Source of the DNA: Planctomycetes bacterium GWC2_45_44
GTDB taxonomy: Bacteria > Planctomycetota > Phycisphaerae > Sedimentisphaerales > UBA12454
DNA: 38,405 nt
Direction of reading: 5' to 3'
Assembly: GCA_001824555.1 (NCBI GenBank)
Contig: MHXU01000102.1
Coordinates: 13,065 to 51,469 of the forward strand
Below are positions 16,462 to 25,112 of this stretch, in pieces. Position numbers and translations under genes: made by a program. How positions within the stretch are numbered: position 1 is the stretch's first letter; each line of letters opens with the position of its first letter. The notes beneath the pieces are model-generated. The model did no database searches, was not told the origin of the DNA, and worked only from the letters and a program-made list of their open reading frames with translations.

Positions 16462-17367
16462 TCAGGATTTGACTGCGAATACGTCAAACTCCGCACCATA
16501 CTGGCGGAAATAAAACAGCGGATATAACCTGTAAAAACTTAACACCGGCAGCATTACCACCGCATTTATATAAGGTATGAATATCACTGCGCTTATACAG
16601 CACAAGCAGCAGCCGGCGCAGAAAACAAATAACACAATCGCCCCGATTGCCATCGCCAAAACCGCCTTGAAAAGAAAATAAAGCAGTGAGATTTTCCAGA
16701 AATTCTGCCAGAACACCGGCCAAAATATCTTCCACGCCGCGAGCGCGTTTATTTTATTTATGTACATAATCGGCATCACAAAATCGTAAGTCAGCGTTTG
16801 AATTGTCGCCGCTGCCATCGCTATCAACACTACGCCGGACATACCCGCTGTTAAAATCATAATTTTAACAGCGATATTAAACAGATGTATCGAATATAGG
16901 CACAGCCCGGCAAACGGCAAAATGACAACAACTGTCGATAGCAGCAAAACTAATCGAAATAAAAACAAACTGTTCGCCTGCTTTTTAAAATTCCGCCACG
17001 GCTCTGCGATATCAGCCTTGTTTTTTATGACACAGTCGAGAAACATAAATTTTCCTCTGCTGCTCAACCAGGTCAGCAGCACAGAAACGGTAACCGATAT
17101 TACTATCATTACGAATATGACCGAACCGATTAGGATTATATGATTTTTGCAGTACTCTATGACTTCGGGAGGTATTTTCGATTTGTCAAAACTGCTTATA
17201 TAATTTAGCCCGGCGGTTGTTTGATAACACAGACCCGCCAGCCAGGCGCAAAATCCGATTATAAACCATTTGCCCAAATCGAAAGGCTTAAACAACATTT
17301 GCTTTACTTGTTCTATCGCTGGCCCGACCGGCTCGACAACGCTGATTTTTCTGTTTAATGTTTCCAT
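16462..17367 (-). CDS. Uncharacterised multi-pass membrane protein
   Basis: The 301-residue protein has about six hydrophobic helices, including residues around 35-50, 76-100, 130-160, 165-190 and 215-285. The N-terminal PFDLGKWFIIGFCAWLAG segment recalls a family of membrane proteins, distantly related to the membrane domain of glycerophosphodiester phosphodiesterases, common in planctomycetes. No catalytic motif is visible. GAGAGG precedes the ATG at 5 bases. The first 13 bases overlap the end of the DUF2752 gene, so both are translated from one transcript. Function unknown. Confidence 0.75.
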   Translation of the reverse strand: METLNRKISVVEPVGPAIEQVKQMLFKPFDLGKWFIIGFCAWLAGLCYQTTAGLNYISSFDKSKIPPEVIEYCKNHIILIGSVIFVMIVISVTVSVLLTWLSSRGKFMFLDCVIKNKADIAEPWRNFKKQANSLFLFRLVLLLSTVVVILPFAGLCLYSIHLFNIAVKIMILTAGMSGVVLIAMAAATIQTLTYDFVMPIMYINKINALAAWKIFWPVFWQNFWKISLLYFLFKAVLAMAIGAIVLFVFCAGCCLCCISAVIFIPYINAVVMLPVLSFYRLYPLFYFRQYGAEFDVFAVKS

Positions 17368-17771
17368 AAAAACCTCTCAAAAAGGTAATAGAACCATCTG
17401 AAAAATATCGCAGCAAGAAGAAAAATGCCCATTGCGGTCATAATCTTTGTAATCGCAGGCGTTCGTGCCGGGCATTTAATAATCGTTATTATCCTGTACG
17501 GAATCTGCATCGCGACAAAGCAAAACACTGGTATCCCAAGTGCGTGATACTCAAACGCATCGGCAAAATCGCCATTTGCGGTCGAAACAAAAGCCCTGCT
17601 CATTCCGCACAACGCGCAGTCAACATTGAAAAACCTGTGCAGAAGACATTTCATCGGCCATTTCCAGCCGAAAAAATATATTCCGAGTTTATCGACATCG
17701 CATACAAACGCCGCGGTTATCACAACCGAACAGACCACAAGGATAATTCCGTGATACAGCCTGCTGTTCAT
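17355..17771 (-). CDS. DUF2752-family membrane protein
   Basis: The 138-residue protein shows the DUF2752 core: CLLHRFFNVDCALCGMSRAF followed by GDFADAFEYHALGIPVF. The paired-cysteine CxLCGMsRAf motif resembles the family consensus CPxCGmTRA. Three hydrophobic helices are likely (about residues 8-24, 78-97 and 107-125). The biochemical role of the family is unknown. It overlaps the following membrane protein gene by 13 bases and lies 17 bases after the cyclophilin gene, so a three-gene transcription unit is possible. Confidence 0.85.
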   Translation of the reverse strand: MNSRLYHGIILVVCSVVITAAFVCDVDKLGIYFFGWKWPMKCLLHRFFNVDCALCGMSRAFVSTANGDFADAFEYHALGIPVFCFVAMQIPYRIITIIKCPARTPAITKIMTAMGIFLLAAIFFRWFYYLFERFLWKH

Positions 17772-17788
17772 TTACACGCTTCTTTGGT

Positions 17789-18397
17789 CTATTCCACTGT
17801 AACCGAATTTATCGTTATTGTTTCGTTCGGCACGTCGCCTGCTTTGGTTTTGACATTCGCGATTTTATCGACGACATCCATACCCTCAACTACTTTGCCG
17901 AATACGGCATACCCGGCATCGCGAGCGCCAAAGTTCAGAAAATCATTATCAGCGTGATTGATGAAGAATTGCGAAGTCGCGCTGTCAGGGTCTGAAGTAC
18001 GCGCCATAGCGATAGTGCCGCGGTCATTTTTAAGGCCGTTTTTGGCTTCGTTGACAATCGGCGGCTTTGTCGCTTTTTGACGCATTTGCGCGTTCATTCC
18101 GCCGCCCTGAATCATAAAATCCTTTATTACACGGTGAAAAATCAGACCATCGTAATACTTTTCATCGACGTATTGAAGGAAGTTTTTGCACGAAATCGGG
18201 GCTTTCTCCTCGTTAAGCTCGATAACGATATCGCCTTTGCTGGTTTCGATTCTGACTTTGGTTTGCTTTGTTTTTTCTGCTGTCATTTGCTTTTTGCTTT
18301 CCTGAATGGGTTTTTTGTTTGTTTTTGCCGACTCATTGCAGCCTGACATCAGGCCTGCCGCGGCAAATGTTAAAATAAGAAACATATTTCTAAGCAT
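17789..18397 (-). CDS. Lipoprotein peptidyl-prolyl cis-trans isomerase (cyclophilin type)
   Basis: The 202-residue protein starts with a lipoprotein signal: a hydrophobic stretch and lipobox LMSGC with Cys20. A charged linker leads to a cyclophilin domain from about residue 47. The active-site segment [14 protein letters not shown] is at 87-100, and [20 protein letters not shown] is the second family signature. It would catalyse proline isomerisation while anchored in the cell envelope. AAGGGA lies 7 bases before the ATG. It is the likely first gene ahead of the DUF2752 pair. Confidence 0.93.
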   Translation of the reverse strand: MLRNMFLILTFAAAGLMSGCNESAKTNKKPIQESKKQMTAEKTKQTKVRIETSKGDIVIELNEEKAPISCKNFLQYVDEKYYDGLIFHRVIKDFMIQGGGMNAQMRQKATKPPIVNEAKNGLKNDRGTIAMARTSDPDSATSQFFINHADNDFLNFGARDAGYAVFGKVVEGMDVVDKIANVKTKAGDVPNETITINSVTVE

Positions 18398-18448
18398 TTC
18401 ATATCCCTTAAAATGATAAAAGTAAGAATGCGAGATTATAACAGAGCC

Positions 18449-18880
18449 TCACAGTTTTATCACGCCTTTTTTGAGTATTATGTTGGCGTAAATAGCCGAC
18501 TCGCTCGTTGCGACAACGGCAAAGGCTTTTTTAGCTCTTTCATAAAACGCAAACCGCTCGACAAATTCAAAATCCACAAACGGCTCACCGCTTGATTTTA
18601 TAATTTTTCGGTATTCGTTCCAAATAGCTGGTTTTGTTTTGTCGCCGGGGACAACCGCCATCAATGCCGCCGCCTTTTCGACATAGCTATCAAGCGGAAA
18701 CAGCGTCAAAACAGCTTTCAGCACCTCCGGCACGCCCAGACCATCGCAGCGAACAAGCCGCTGTGCGACAGAGCAGGCCGGAAAATTGCCGTCCGCGATA
18801 ACAATCTCGTCGCCATGCCCCATTTCACACAAAACTTTCAAAAGTTCGGGCGATATAACCGCCGGTATTCCCTTTAGCAT
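18449..18880 (-). CDS. fucU: L-fucose mutarotase / RbsD-FucU family
   Basis: RbsD/FucU proteins interconvert sugar anomers in the cytoplasm. The 143-residue product has the signature EMGHGDEIVIADGNFPA with His22 and Asp30, and the conserved C-terminal AFAVVATSESAIYANIILKKG. FucU rather than RbsD is suggested by length and by the Tyr-Ala-Asn end motif. A GGAGG element lies 9 bases from the ATG. No fucose isomerase or aldolase is next to it, so it may serve sugars processed elsewhere, perhaps including the cluster at 6508-15408. Confidence 0.88.
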   Translation of the reverse strand: MLKGIPAVISPELLKVLCEMGHGDEIVIADGNFPACSVAQRLVRCDGLGVPEVLKAVLTLFPLDSYVEKAAALMAVVPGDKTKPAIWNEYRKIIKSSGEPFVDFEFVERFAFYERAKKAFAVVATSESAIYANIILKKGVIKL

Positions 18881-18885
18881 AAACC

Positions 18886-18931
18886 TTGCCTCCGTAAAAA
18901 TAATACCTTATAATAGTGTCCGGCATTATAA
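18886..18931. promoter_or_regulatory. hisH promoter facing a second -10-like element toward fucU
   Basis: For hisH, TTGCCT (18886-18891) lies 17 bases from a perfect TATAAT (18909-18914). ATTATA at 18925-18930 is TATAAT on the other strand and could start the fucU transcript. Together they form a 7-bp inverted repeat, TTATAAT/ATTATAA. The plus-strand promoter is well supported; the minus-strand one lacks a clear -35. Confidence 0.6.
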
Positions 18932-18946
18932 CCAAAAGAAAACAAA

Positions 18947-19567
18947 ATGATAACAATAATTGACTACAAAGCGGGAAACCTGACCAGCGTTAAGCTGGCT
19001 TTTGAACACATCGGCCAAAAGGTCAAAATTACCGACCGGCCAAGTGATATTCTGTCCGCAGAGAAAATCGTCTTCCCCGGCGTTGGCGCAGCCCAATCAG
19101 CGATGGATAATCTAAAATCCCTGAACATTCTCGATGCAATAAAAAAAGTTATCGCTGACGGCATCCCGTTTTTCGGTATATGTATAGGTATGCAGCTTCT
19201 GTTTGAGAGCAGTCAGGAAGATGGCGGGACGACCTGCACCGGCATTCTGCCCGGCAGCGTAAAAAAATTCAAAACCGACGATAAATTCTGCAAAATTCCG
19301 CAGATGGGCTGGAACACGGTAAAAATCACAAAGCCTCATCAGATTTTTGCCGGCATAGAAGACAATAGCGAATTTTATTTCGTTCACAGCTATTATCCTG
19401 ATTGCAGTAATAAAAATTATATCATCGGCCAAACTGAATACGCCGATGCCGTTTTTTCCAGCGCGGTTGCAAAGGAAAATATCGTAGCTGTGCAGTTTCA
19501 TCCGGAACGCTCCGGCAGAATCGGCCTGAAAATGCTCGAAAATTTCGGCACCTGGAATGGAAGGTAA
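18947..19567 (+). CDS. hisH: Imidazole glycerol phosphate synthase, glutamine amidotransferase subunit
   Basis: HisH releases ammonia from glutamine and channels it to HisF in histidine synthesis. The 206-residue product has the class-I amidotransferase triad: Cys79 in GICIGMQL, and His185 with Glu187 in VQFHPERSG. The N-terminal IIDYKAGNLTSVKLAFE and FPGVGA are standard for HisH. The motif GICIGMQ has Ile where most family members have Leu. hisF lies 101 bases downstream across a dispersed repeat. Confidence 0.96.
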   Translation: MITIIDYKAGNLTSVKLAFEHIGQKVKITDRPSDILSAEKIVFPGVGAAQSAMDNLKSLNILDAIKKVIADGIPFFGICIGMQLLFESSQEDGGTTCTGILPGSVKKFKTDDKFCKIPQMGWNTVKITKPHQIFAGIEDNSEFYFVHSYYPDCSNKNYIIGQTEYADAVFSSAVAKENIVAVQFHPERSGRIGLKMLENFGTWNGR

Positions 19568-19660
19568 AGCCACAGAGAACACAGAGTTATATATTTTTTA
19601 TTCTCTGTGTCCTCTGTGAACTCTGTGGCTAAAAATAAAAATTAAAGATACTCTGTGGCT
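19568..19660. repeat. CCACAGAG-type dispersed repeat between hisH and hisF
   Basis: AGCCACAGAG (19568-19577) is the exact reverse complement of CTCTGTGGCT (19621-19630), and a second CTCTGTGGCT follows at 19651-19660. Further CTCTGTG units lie between. It could form a long hairpin in the hisH-hisF message. Repeats built from the phrase CACAGAGAACACAGAG occur in many environmental bacterial genomes. Related CTCTGCG phrases are seen at 20449-20520 and 28560-28600. Confidence 0.7.
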
Positions 19661-19668
19661 ATTTTTTT

Positions 19669-20448
19669 ATGCTAACTAAAAGAATAATTCCGTGCCTTGA
19701 CGTAAGAGACCGAAAGGTTACCAAGGGCGTTAGATTCCAGAACAACATCGACCTTGGCGACCCAATCGAAATGGCTGTCGCGTATAGCGATGGCGGCTGC
19801 GATGAGCTGGTCTTCTACGATATTACCGCTTCCGCGCAGGGCAGAGGCATAGATATAGATATGGTTCGCGATGTCGCAAAAGCTGTTCATATTCCATTTG
19901 CAGTCGGCGGCGGAATTTCAACCATCGAAGACATTCGGCAGGTCTTGCTTGCGGGCGCAGAAAAGGTGAGCGTAAATTCCCTTGCCGTCCGCAACCCCGA
20001 CATCATCGCACAGGGAGCGAAACTTTTCGGCTCGCAGTGTATCGTGCTTGGAATGGACCCGGTAAAAGTCGAAGACAAAGGAAAATTCCCCAGCGGCTAC
20101 GAAATTACCACGCAGGGCTTTAGAACCCGAACGGGAATGGATGCTCTCGAATGGGCGAAAAAAGCCGAAGGCCTCGGCGCGGGCGAAATCGTCGTCAACA
20201 GCGTTGATGCCGATGGCACACAGGAAGGCTTTGAAATTACGCTTACCAGAATGATTGCCGAGAGCGTAAAAATTCCGGTTGTTGCCAGCGGCGGCGGCGG
20301 AACATGCAAACATTTGATTGACGTTTTCAATAATGCAAAAGCCGATGCCGCCATTATCGCCAGTATGATTCACACCGGCAGATTTACGATTAGGCAGATT
20401 AAGGATGAGCTTATCGCCGCCGGCATCCCGATAAGAAAAAAATGGTAA
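19669..20448 (+). CDS. hisF: Imidazole glycerol phosphate synthase, cyclase subunit
   Basis: HisF uses ammonia from HisH to cyclise PRFAR into imidazole glycerol phosphate and AICAR. The 259-residue TIM barrel begins KRIIPCLDVRDRKVTKGV with catalytic Asp11. The second catalytic aspartate is in VVNSVDADGTQEGFE. Phosphate-binding loops AVGGGIS and VVASGGGG are present. The loop around KVEDKGKFPSGYE, between the two halves, fits the family. The ATG has no strong Shine-Dalgarno element, and the leader before it contains a repeat and a T-run. Confidence 0.96.
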   Translation: MLTKRIIPCLDVRDRKVTKGVRFQNNIDLGDPIEMAVAYSDGGCDELVFYDITASAQGRGIDIDMVRDVAKAVHIPFAVGGGISTIEDIRQVLLAGAEKVSVNSLAVRNPDIIAQGAKLFGSQCIVLGMDPVKVEDKGKFPSGYEITTQGFRTRTGMDALEWAKKAEGLGAGEIVVNSVDADGTQEGFEITLTRMIAESVKIPVVASGGGGTCKHLIDVFNNAKADAAIIASMIHTGRFTIRQIKDELIAAGIPIRKKW

Positions 20449-20580
20449 TATATTTTTTCTCTGCGCCCTCTGCCTGTCGCGTCGGAGCCTTTGCGGAGAC
20501 GGATGTCTCTGCGGTGAAAATTTTAAAACTTCATCGGCGCAGCCGATTCCATTCTACTGACTACTGGCTATTGGCTATTA
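20449..20580. repeat. Mosaic of dispersed repeat fragments between hisF and dnaE
   Basis: This convergent gap contains CTCTGCGCCCTCTGC, TCTCTGCGGTGAAAA, CATCGGCGCAGCCGATT and CTACTGGCTATTGGCTATT. Similar phrases (CATCGGC, CTACTGACTACTG, TGCCTCTGCG) recur at 28130-28600. No coding potential is seen. There is no clear intrinsic terminator for either neighbour. Confidence 0.55.
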
Positions 20581-23500
20581 TTATCTCGACATCCGGAAAT
20601 TTTTCGCACCGACTAAGTATTCCATTTGCCTGCAAAAATCCGTTGACGGATTTACCGCAAGGCCTTTCCCTGCCGCTGCTTTGACGGTAACGCCCGCGAT
20701 TGTTTTGACGGTTATATAAACCGGACTTTTGCCTCTGTGCGCCGAGCATATAGTTTTTATGTGCGCGATTTTTTCTTTTGTAATTTCAATTTCATTGAGC
20801 AGGATATTTATATTCGCCGCTAATTTGGCTCCCGCGTGTTCAATATCTATCAATTCCTCGCAAATAATCTGCGGCGTTTCTCTGGTCAAATCCAGCCGCC
20901 CCTTTACGAACAGAACCTTATCAACGGCCAGCATCCCGCCAAACACCGCAAAGCAATCCGACCACATCACAACTTCGCACGTCCCCTGCAAATCTACAAT
21001 CGTAAAGACCGCCATTTTCGCGCCCGCGTTTCTGCCGTTGCGTGTAACGATATTGCGAATCTTCTGAACCATTCCACCGATAACGATGGTCTGGCCTCCC
21101 TTGTCTGCGCTCAATTCCGCCGTGTTCGCCGTGCTATAGACGCTGATTGTATCGGCGTGCTGACTTAGCGGATTTTTTGTAACGTACAGGCCGAGAACTT
21201 CCTTTTCATAAGCGAGCATTTGCGCCTCCGGCCAGGCAGGCACATCGGGCAAACGCTGATGGTCTTTTGCGTAATCCTTTTGCGTTTCCATTGCGCCGAA
21301 CAGGCCGAGCTGGCCGTTTGCGCGGTCAACCTGCGTATCGCTTCCAGCTTTCATAGCCATTTCGAGAGCCGCCAGCATTTGCGCGCGACTTCCGCCAAGC
21401 CGGTCATAAGCCCCAGCCTTTATCAGCGATTCGATTACCTGCTTGTTCGCCAAACGCAGGTCAACATTTTCGCAAAAGTGGAATAAACTGTGAAACTGGC
21501 TCGTCTTTTCTCTTGCGAGGATAATCTGCTCGACCGCTTTTTCGCCGACGCCTTTAACCGCCGCCAAACCGAATCGAATAATCCCCTTGCCTTCTTTGCG
21601 TTTGCTTTCTTCCTCGTAGATAACCGTAAAATCATTCGAGCTTTCGTTTATGTCCGGCGGATAAACCTCGATGCCCATCTGCCGGCATTCGCCGATGTAT
21701 TCTGCGACTTTATCCGCGTCGCCTCGTTCATAAGTCAAAAGCGATGCCATAAATTCCAATGGCCAATAAGCTTTCAGATACGCCGTCTGGAACGCAATAA
21801 ACGAATATCGCGTCGCGTGGCTCTTATTAAAACCGTAGCCGGCAAACCGCTCTATAAGTTCAAAAATTTCATCGGCCTTATGCTTGTCCAAACCTTTTTC
21901 ACCGCAGCCTTTTACAAACTGTTCCTTCTGCTTTGAAATCGTCGAGACCTGCTTTTTGCTTATGGCTTTAATCAGCGTATAAGCCTCCCGCAGCGGTATA
22001 TCACCCAGCCGGTTGCAGATACGCATTACCTGTTCCTGATAAACCATAATGCCGAAAGTTTCCTCAAGAACCTCCTTCATAATCTGATGCGGCACAGTCC
22101 ATCTTACGCCGTGCTTGCGTTCTATAAAATCTCCGATGAGAGCCATCGGACCAGGTCGATAAAGAGCGTTGGCCGCGATAAGGTCTTCAATCCTGTCTGG
22201 CTTGAGACGCATAAGCAAATCCTGCATTCCGCCGGATTCAAACTGGAACACGCCTCTTGTCTTGCCCGTAGCGAAAATCTCAAAAACTTTCGGGTCGGTC
22301 AAATCGATTTTTTCAATATCTATTTTTACGTTATGCGTCGCCGCGACAAGGTCAATCGTCCGCTGAATAACGCTCAACGTCCGCAGGCCGAGAAAGTCCA
22401 TTTTCAAAAGACCGATTTTATCTATCAGCGGGCCTTCAAATTGCGTAATAATATCTTCCGACTTCGTATCGCGATACAAAGGCACAAAATTCGTCAGCGG
22501 CTCATCGGCTATAACCACTCCGCAGGCGTGAACAGATGCGTGGCGGGTAAGACCTTCGAGCTTTTTGCCGATGTCGATGACTCTTTTTGTCATCGGGTTT
22601 TGCTCATAAGCTTTTTTTAAATCAGGCTCCTGCTCCATCGCCGTTTCGAGCGTGATATCAAGAGTTGTCGGCACTAATTTCGCGAGCCTGTCCGCTTCAG
22701 CAAGCGGAACATCGAGAACCCTGCAAACATCGCGTATAACGCCGCGAGCCTTGAGCGTTCCGAATGTTATAATCTGCGCGATGTGGCCGTATTTACTGCG
22801 GACGTACTCGAGAACTTTCGCTCTGCCGTCCTGACAAATATCAATATCTATATCGGGCATCTCGTTTCGCTGCGGGTCCATAAACCGCTCGAACAGCAAA
22901 TCGTAGCGAATCGGGTCAACATCGCAAAGGCCAAGACAATATCCGACTACCGTGCCGACTCCGCTGCCTCTGGCTCCGGTTGGAATGTTATTTTCCGCGG
23001 CGAATCGGCAAAAATCCCAGACAATCAAAAAATAACTCGAAAAGCCCTTGCTCTCGATTATCTCAAGTTCGTGGTCAAGCCGCTGCTTGATTTCATCGGT
23101 CATTTTGCCGTAGCGTTTTTTTGCGCCTTCATAGCATAATTTCGTAAGAAATTTTTCGGGCGTTGACTTATCCGGTGTTTTAAACGACGGCGCGTGCCGG
23201 GTCTTGGTGTCAATTTCAACATTGCATCTTTGCGCTACAAGCAGCGTATTATCGCACGCGTCAGGCACATCCCTGAACATCTCCCGCATTTCGTCAGGCG
23301 ATTTGACATACACATCGCGCGGATAACTCATTCTGCCTTCTTCGTTCACCCGCTTTCCCGTACTCAAACAGGTCAGAGCGTCGTGCGCCTCATAATCGTC
23401 CGCGTCCAAAAAATGCGCATCATTAGCCGCCAGCAGAGGCAGCGACATTTTGCGAGCCAAATCTATTACCGCCTGCCTCACCCACGGACAATCGGTCGGC

Positions 23501-24045
23501 TGATGTTCTTGCACTTCCATAAAAAATCTGTCTTCGCCGAAAATTTTCAGATATTCTTCTATCGCTTTTTTCGCCCAGGCCCCGTCGTTTTTGGAAAGCG
23601 CGAAATTTACCTCGCCTTTCAGACAGGCCGTCGAGCAGATAATCCCCTCGCTGCATTCTGCCAGAATTTCCTTGTCGATTCTTGGCCGATAATAAAATCC
23701 CTCGGTGTAGCCGACGCTGGCCAATTTCAGCAGATTTTTATAGCCTGTATTATTTTCCGCAAGCAGAATCAGATGATATGCCGCGTCTGCGATGGATGAT
23801 TTTTGTTTATTAAATCGTGAATCGGGCGCGACATAAGCCTCAAGGCCGATGATGGGTTTTATTTCCGCCGCGCGAGCCTGAAGATAAAAATCTATCGCGC
23901 CGAACATATTGCCGTGGTCTGTAATCGCGACAGAATCCATTGACATCTGTTTGCAGCGTTTAAATAATTTCCCCGGCGCAATAGCTCCATCTAAGAGCGA
24001 GTATTGCGTGTGAAGATGAAGATGCGCAAATCCTTTTTCTGACAT
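20581..24045 (-). CDS. dnaE: DNA polymerase III subunit alpha
   Basis: This is the replicative polymerase subunit. The 1,154-residue product has the normal DnaE length and order. It starts with a PHP domain (AHLHLHTQYSLLDGA, then VAITDHGNMFG). The polymerase palm has GARGSGVGTVVGYCLG, catalytic aspartates in MPDIDIDICQDGR (Asp399 and Asp401) and KMDFLGLRT (Asp550). The helix-hairpin-helix and OB-fold regions follow, with IRNIVTRNGRNAGAKMAVF around residue 990. The ATG at 24045 has only a weak ribosome site but fits the family N-terminus. A strong promoter lies about 45-70 bases upstream. No polC-type exonuclease insert is present. Confidence 0.97.
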   Translation of the reverse strand: MSEKGFAHLHLHTQYSLLDGAIAPGKLFKRCKQMSMDSVAITDHGNMFGAIDFYLQARAAEIKPIIGLEAYVAPDSRFNKQKSSIADAAYHLILLAENNTGYKNLLKLASVGYTEGFYYRPRIDKEILAECSEGIICSTACLKGEVNFALSKNDGAWAKKAIEEYLKIFGEDRFFMEVQEHQPTDCPWVRQAVIDLARKMSLPLLAANDAHFLDADDYEAHDALTCLSTGKRVNEEGRMSYPRDVYVKSPDEMREMFRDVPDACDNTLLVAQRCNVEIDTKTRHAPSFKTPDKSTPEKFLTKLCYEGAKKRYGKMTDEIKQRLDHELEIIESKGFSSYFLIVWDFCRFAAENNIPTGARGSGVGTVVGYCLGLCDVDPIRYDLLFERFMDPQRNEMPDIDIDICQDGRAKVLEYVRSKYGHIAQIITFGTLKARGVIRDVCRVLDVPLAEADRLAKLVPTTLDITLETAMEQEPDLKKAYEQNPMTKRVIDIGKKLEGLTRHASVHACGVVIADEPLTNFVPLYRDTKSEDIITQFEGPLIDKIGLLKMDFLGLRTLSVIQRTIDLVAATHNVKIDIEKIDLTDPKVFEIFATGKTRGVFQFESGGMQDLLMRLKPDRIEDLIAANALYRPGPMALIGDFIERKHGVRWTVPHQIMKEVLEETFGIMVYQEQVMRICNRLGDIPLREAYTLIKAISKKQVSTISKQKEQFVKGCGEKGLDKHKADEIFELIERFAGYGFNKSHATRYSFIAFQTAYLKAYWPLEFMASLLTYERGDADKVAEYIGECRQMGIEVYPPDINESSNDFTVIYEEESKRKEGKGIIRFGLAAVKGVGEKAVEQIILAREKTSQFHSLFHFCENVDLRLANKQVIESLIKAGAYDRLGGSRAQMLAALEMAMKAGSDTQVDRANGQLGLFGAMETQKDYAKDHQRLPDVPAWPEAQMLAYEKEVLGLYVTKNPLSQHADTISVYSTANTAELSADKGGQTIVIGGMVQKIRNIVTRNGRNAGAKMAVFTIVDLQGTCEVVMWSDCFAVFGGMLAVDKVLFVKGRLDLTRETPQIICEELIDIEHAGAKLAANINILLNEIEITKEKIAHIKTICSAHRGKSPVYITVKTIAGVTVKAAAGKGLAVNPSTDFCRQMEYLVGAKNFRMSR

Positions 24046-24088
24046 AACTTAAGATTTTTATAATAAAAATGCCGTTTAGTTCAGGATT

Positions 24089-24117
24089 ATTATAAGGCTA
24101 AAAGTGCAAAATAGCAA
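24089..24117 (-). promoter_or_regulatory. dnaE promoter
   Basis: On the minus strand TTGCTA (plus coordinates 24112-24117) lies 17 bases from a perfect TATAAT (24089-24094). It sits about 44 bases upstream of the dnaE ATG. Confidence 0.7.
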
Positions 24118-24153
24118 CGTCCGTGAAAAAAATCGAAAAATGTAAGCGTGTAG

Positions 24154-24174
24154 GTGGACAGATTTTCTGTCCAC
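24154..24174. repeat. GTGGACAGA palindromic repeat, copy 1
   Basis: GTGGACAGA (24154-24162) and TCTGTCCAC (24166-24174) form a perfect 9-bp stem with a 3-base loop. The same arms recur at 28073-28081 and 28109-28117, there spaced by an inserted sequence. Both copies continue with GCG after the right arm. Confidence 0.7.
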
Positions 24175-24208
24175 GCGTTTTAGGTATGCCCTTAATTTCC
24201 ACACAAAT

Positions 24209-24247
24209 AATAAACCCATATAAGTCTTTGTATTATATGGGTTTATT
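24209..24247 (-). terminator. Perfect 15-bp hairpin downstream of tRNA-Pro (probable terminator)
   Basis: The arms 24209-24223 (AATAAACCCATATAA) and 24233-24247 are exact reverse complements with a 9-base loop. It begins 5 bases after the tRNA 3' end on the minus strand and is followed by ATTTG, a weak T-rich tract. The stem is AT-rich but its position favours a tRNA transcription terminator. Confidence 0.6.
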
Positions 24248-24251
24248 TGAA

Positions 24252-24326
24252 TCGGGGAGAGAGGATTTGAACCTCCGGCCTCTGCGTCCCGAACGCAGCG
24301 CTCTAGCCAAGCTGAGCTACTCCCCG
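24252..24326 (-). tRNA. tRNA-Pro, anticodon CGG
   Basis: The minus strand folds into a complete cloverleaf. The acceptor pairs CGGGGAG with CTCCCCG (24320-24326 and 24253-24259), and the D-arm is GCTC/GAGC. The anticodon stem CTGCG/CGCAG encloses loop TTCGGGA, giving anticodon CGG (plus positions 24289-24291), which reads CCG proline codons. The T-arm is GGAGG/CCTCT with loop TTCAAAT. The discriminator is A at 24252, and no CCA is encoded, so CCA must be added after transcription. It has its own promoter and terminator. Confidence 0.95.
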
Positions 24327-24340
24327 AAAAAGGAATGGAC

Positions 24341-24368
24341 ATTCTACATTTTTTTTACTGTTTTGCAA
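24341..24368 (-). promoter_or_regulatory. tRNA-Pro promoter
   Basis: On the minus strand TTGCAA (24363-24368) lies 16 bases from TAGAAT (24341-24346). The -10 is 14 bases from the mature tRNA 5' end, leaving a leader of only about 8 bases. Confidence 0.6.
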
Positions 24369-24427
24369 ACTATAATGTAACTTTTCCAACCAATCCGCGT
24401 AACAAAATTATCTTCTTATTGTCTCCA

Positions 24428-25084
24428 TTATTTTATAAAACCAAACACGCCGAGCAATTCATCTGGTTTTGATATGATAACATCCGCCCTGTTTTGCATC
24501 AGTTCCTCCGCTGAACGAAGTCCCCAATTCACGCCGACTGAATAACTCCCGCAGGCTTTGGCGGTTTGAATATCAGCAGGACTGTCGCCGATAAATACCG
24601 TTTGCTCTGGAGCGATTTCAAAATCCTTTATAATCTGCAATCCAGCTTTCGGGTCGGGTTTGACAGGGTCAATGCTCGTCGTGCCACGAATTATTTCAAA
24701 CCGGCCGGGGAAAAAATGCTCCACAATTTTTTGCGCCATTGTCTGGTCTTTATTGGTTAGAACAGCGAGCCTGACCTCTTTTTTAGCAAGTTCGGCCAAC
24801 ACTTCGGGGATCCCGTCATAAGGTTTTGTCTGAACGAGGCAGGTTTTGGCGTATTTTTCACGCATTTTCTCGGCCACACGGTCGATAAATTCCTGCCTGT
24901 CCGGTGCAAGAGCCCTGCTGATTGTGATTCTGATGCCGTCGCCAATCATTTTTCGCAATTCATCGATGGTTCTTTTGGGCAGACCGAATTGCTCCAAACC
25001 GTAGTTGAACGCATCCGCCAAGTCAGCCACAGAATCCACCAATGTCCCGTCAAGGTCAAATATCGCCGCTTTATACTTATTCAT
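24428..25084 (-). CDS. gph: HAD-superfamily phosphatase, phosphoglycolate phosphatase-like
   Basis: The protein of about 218 residues has all HAD motifs. The nucleophile motif is AIFDLDGTLVDS, motif II is AVLTNKD, the Lys motif is in IDPVKPDPKAG, and motif IV is VFIGDSPADIQTA. The cap domain and length match phosphoglycolate phosphatase, which clears 2-phosphoglycolate, though related HAD enzymes cannot be excluded. I place the start at the ATG at 25084 because AGGAA lies 7 bases upstream and it begins MNKYKAAIFDLDG. The longer frame upstream to 25207 is not protein-like. Confidence 0.9.
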   Translation of the reverse strand: MNKYKAAIFDLDGTLVDSVADLADAFNYGLEQFGLPKRTIDELRKMIGDGIRITISRALAPDRQEFIDRVAEKMREKYAKTCLVQTKPYDGIPEVLAELAKKEVRLAVLTNKDQTMAQKIVEHFFPGRFEIIRGTTSIDPVKPDPKAGLQIIKDFEIAPEQTVFIGDSPADIQTAKACGSYSVGVNWGLRSAEELMQNRADVIISKPDELLGVFGFIK

Positions 25085-25112
25085 AGTTCTTTCCTGCAAA
25101 TTAAAACGCCGA

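Noticed and set aside
22087-22620. Plus-strand reading frames opposite dnaE
   Set aside because: They lie fully inside the well-conserved dnaE gene on the other strand and show no recognisable domain or start signal.
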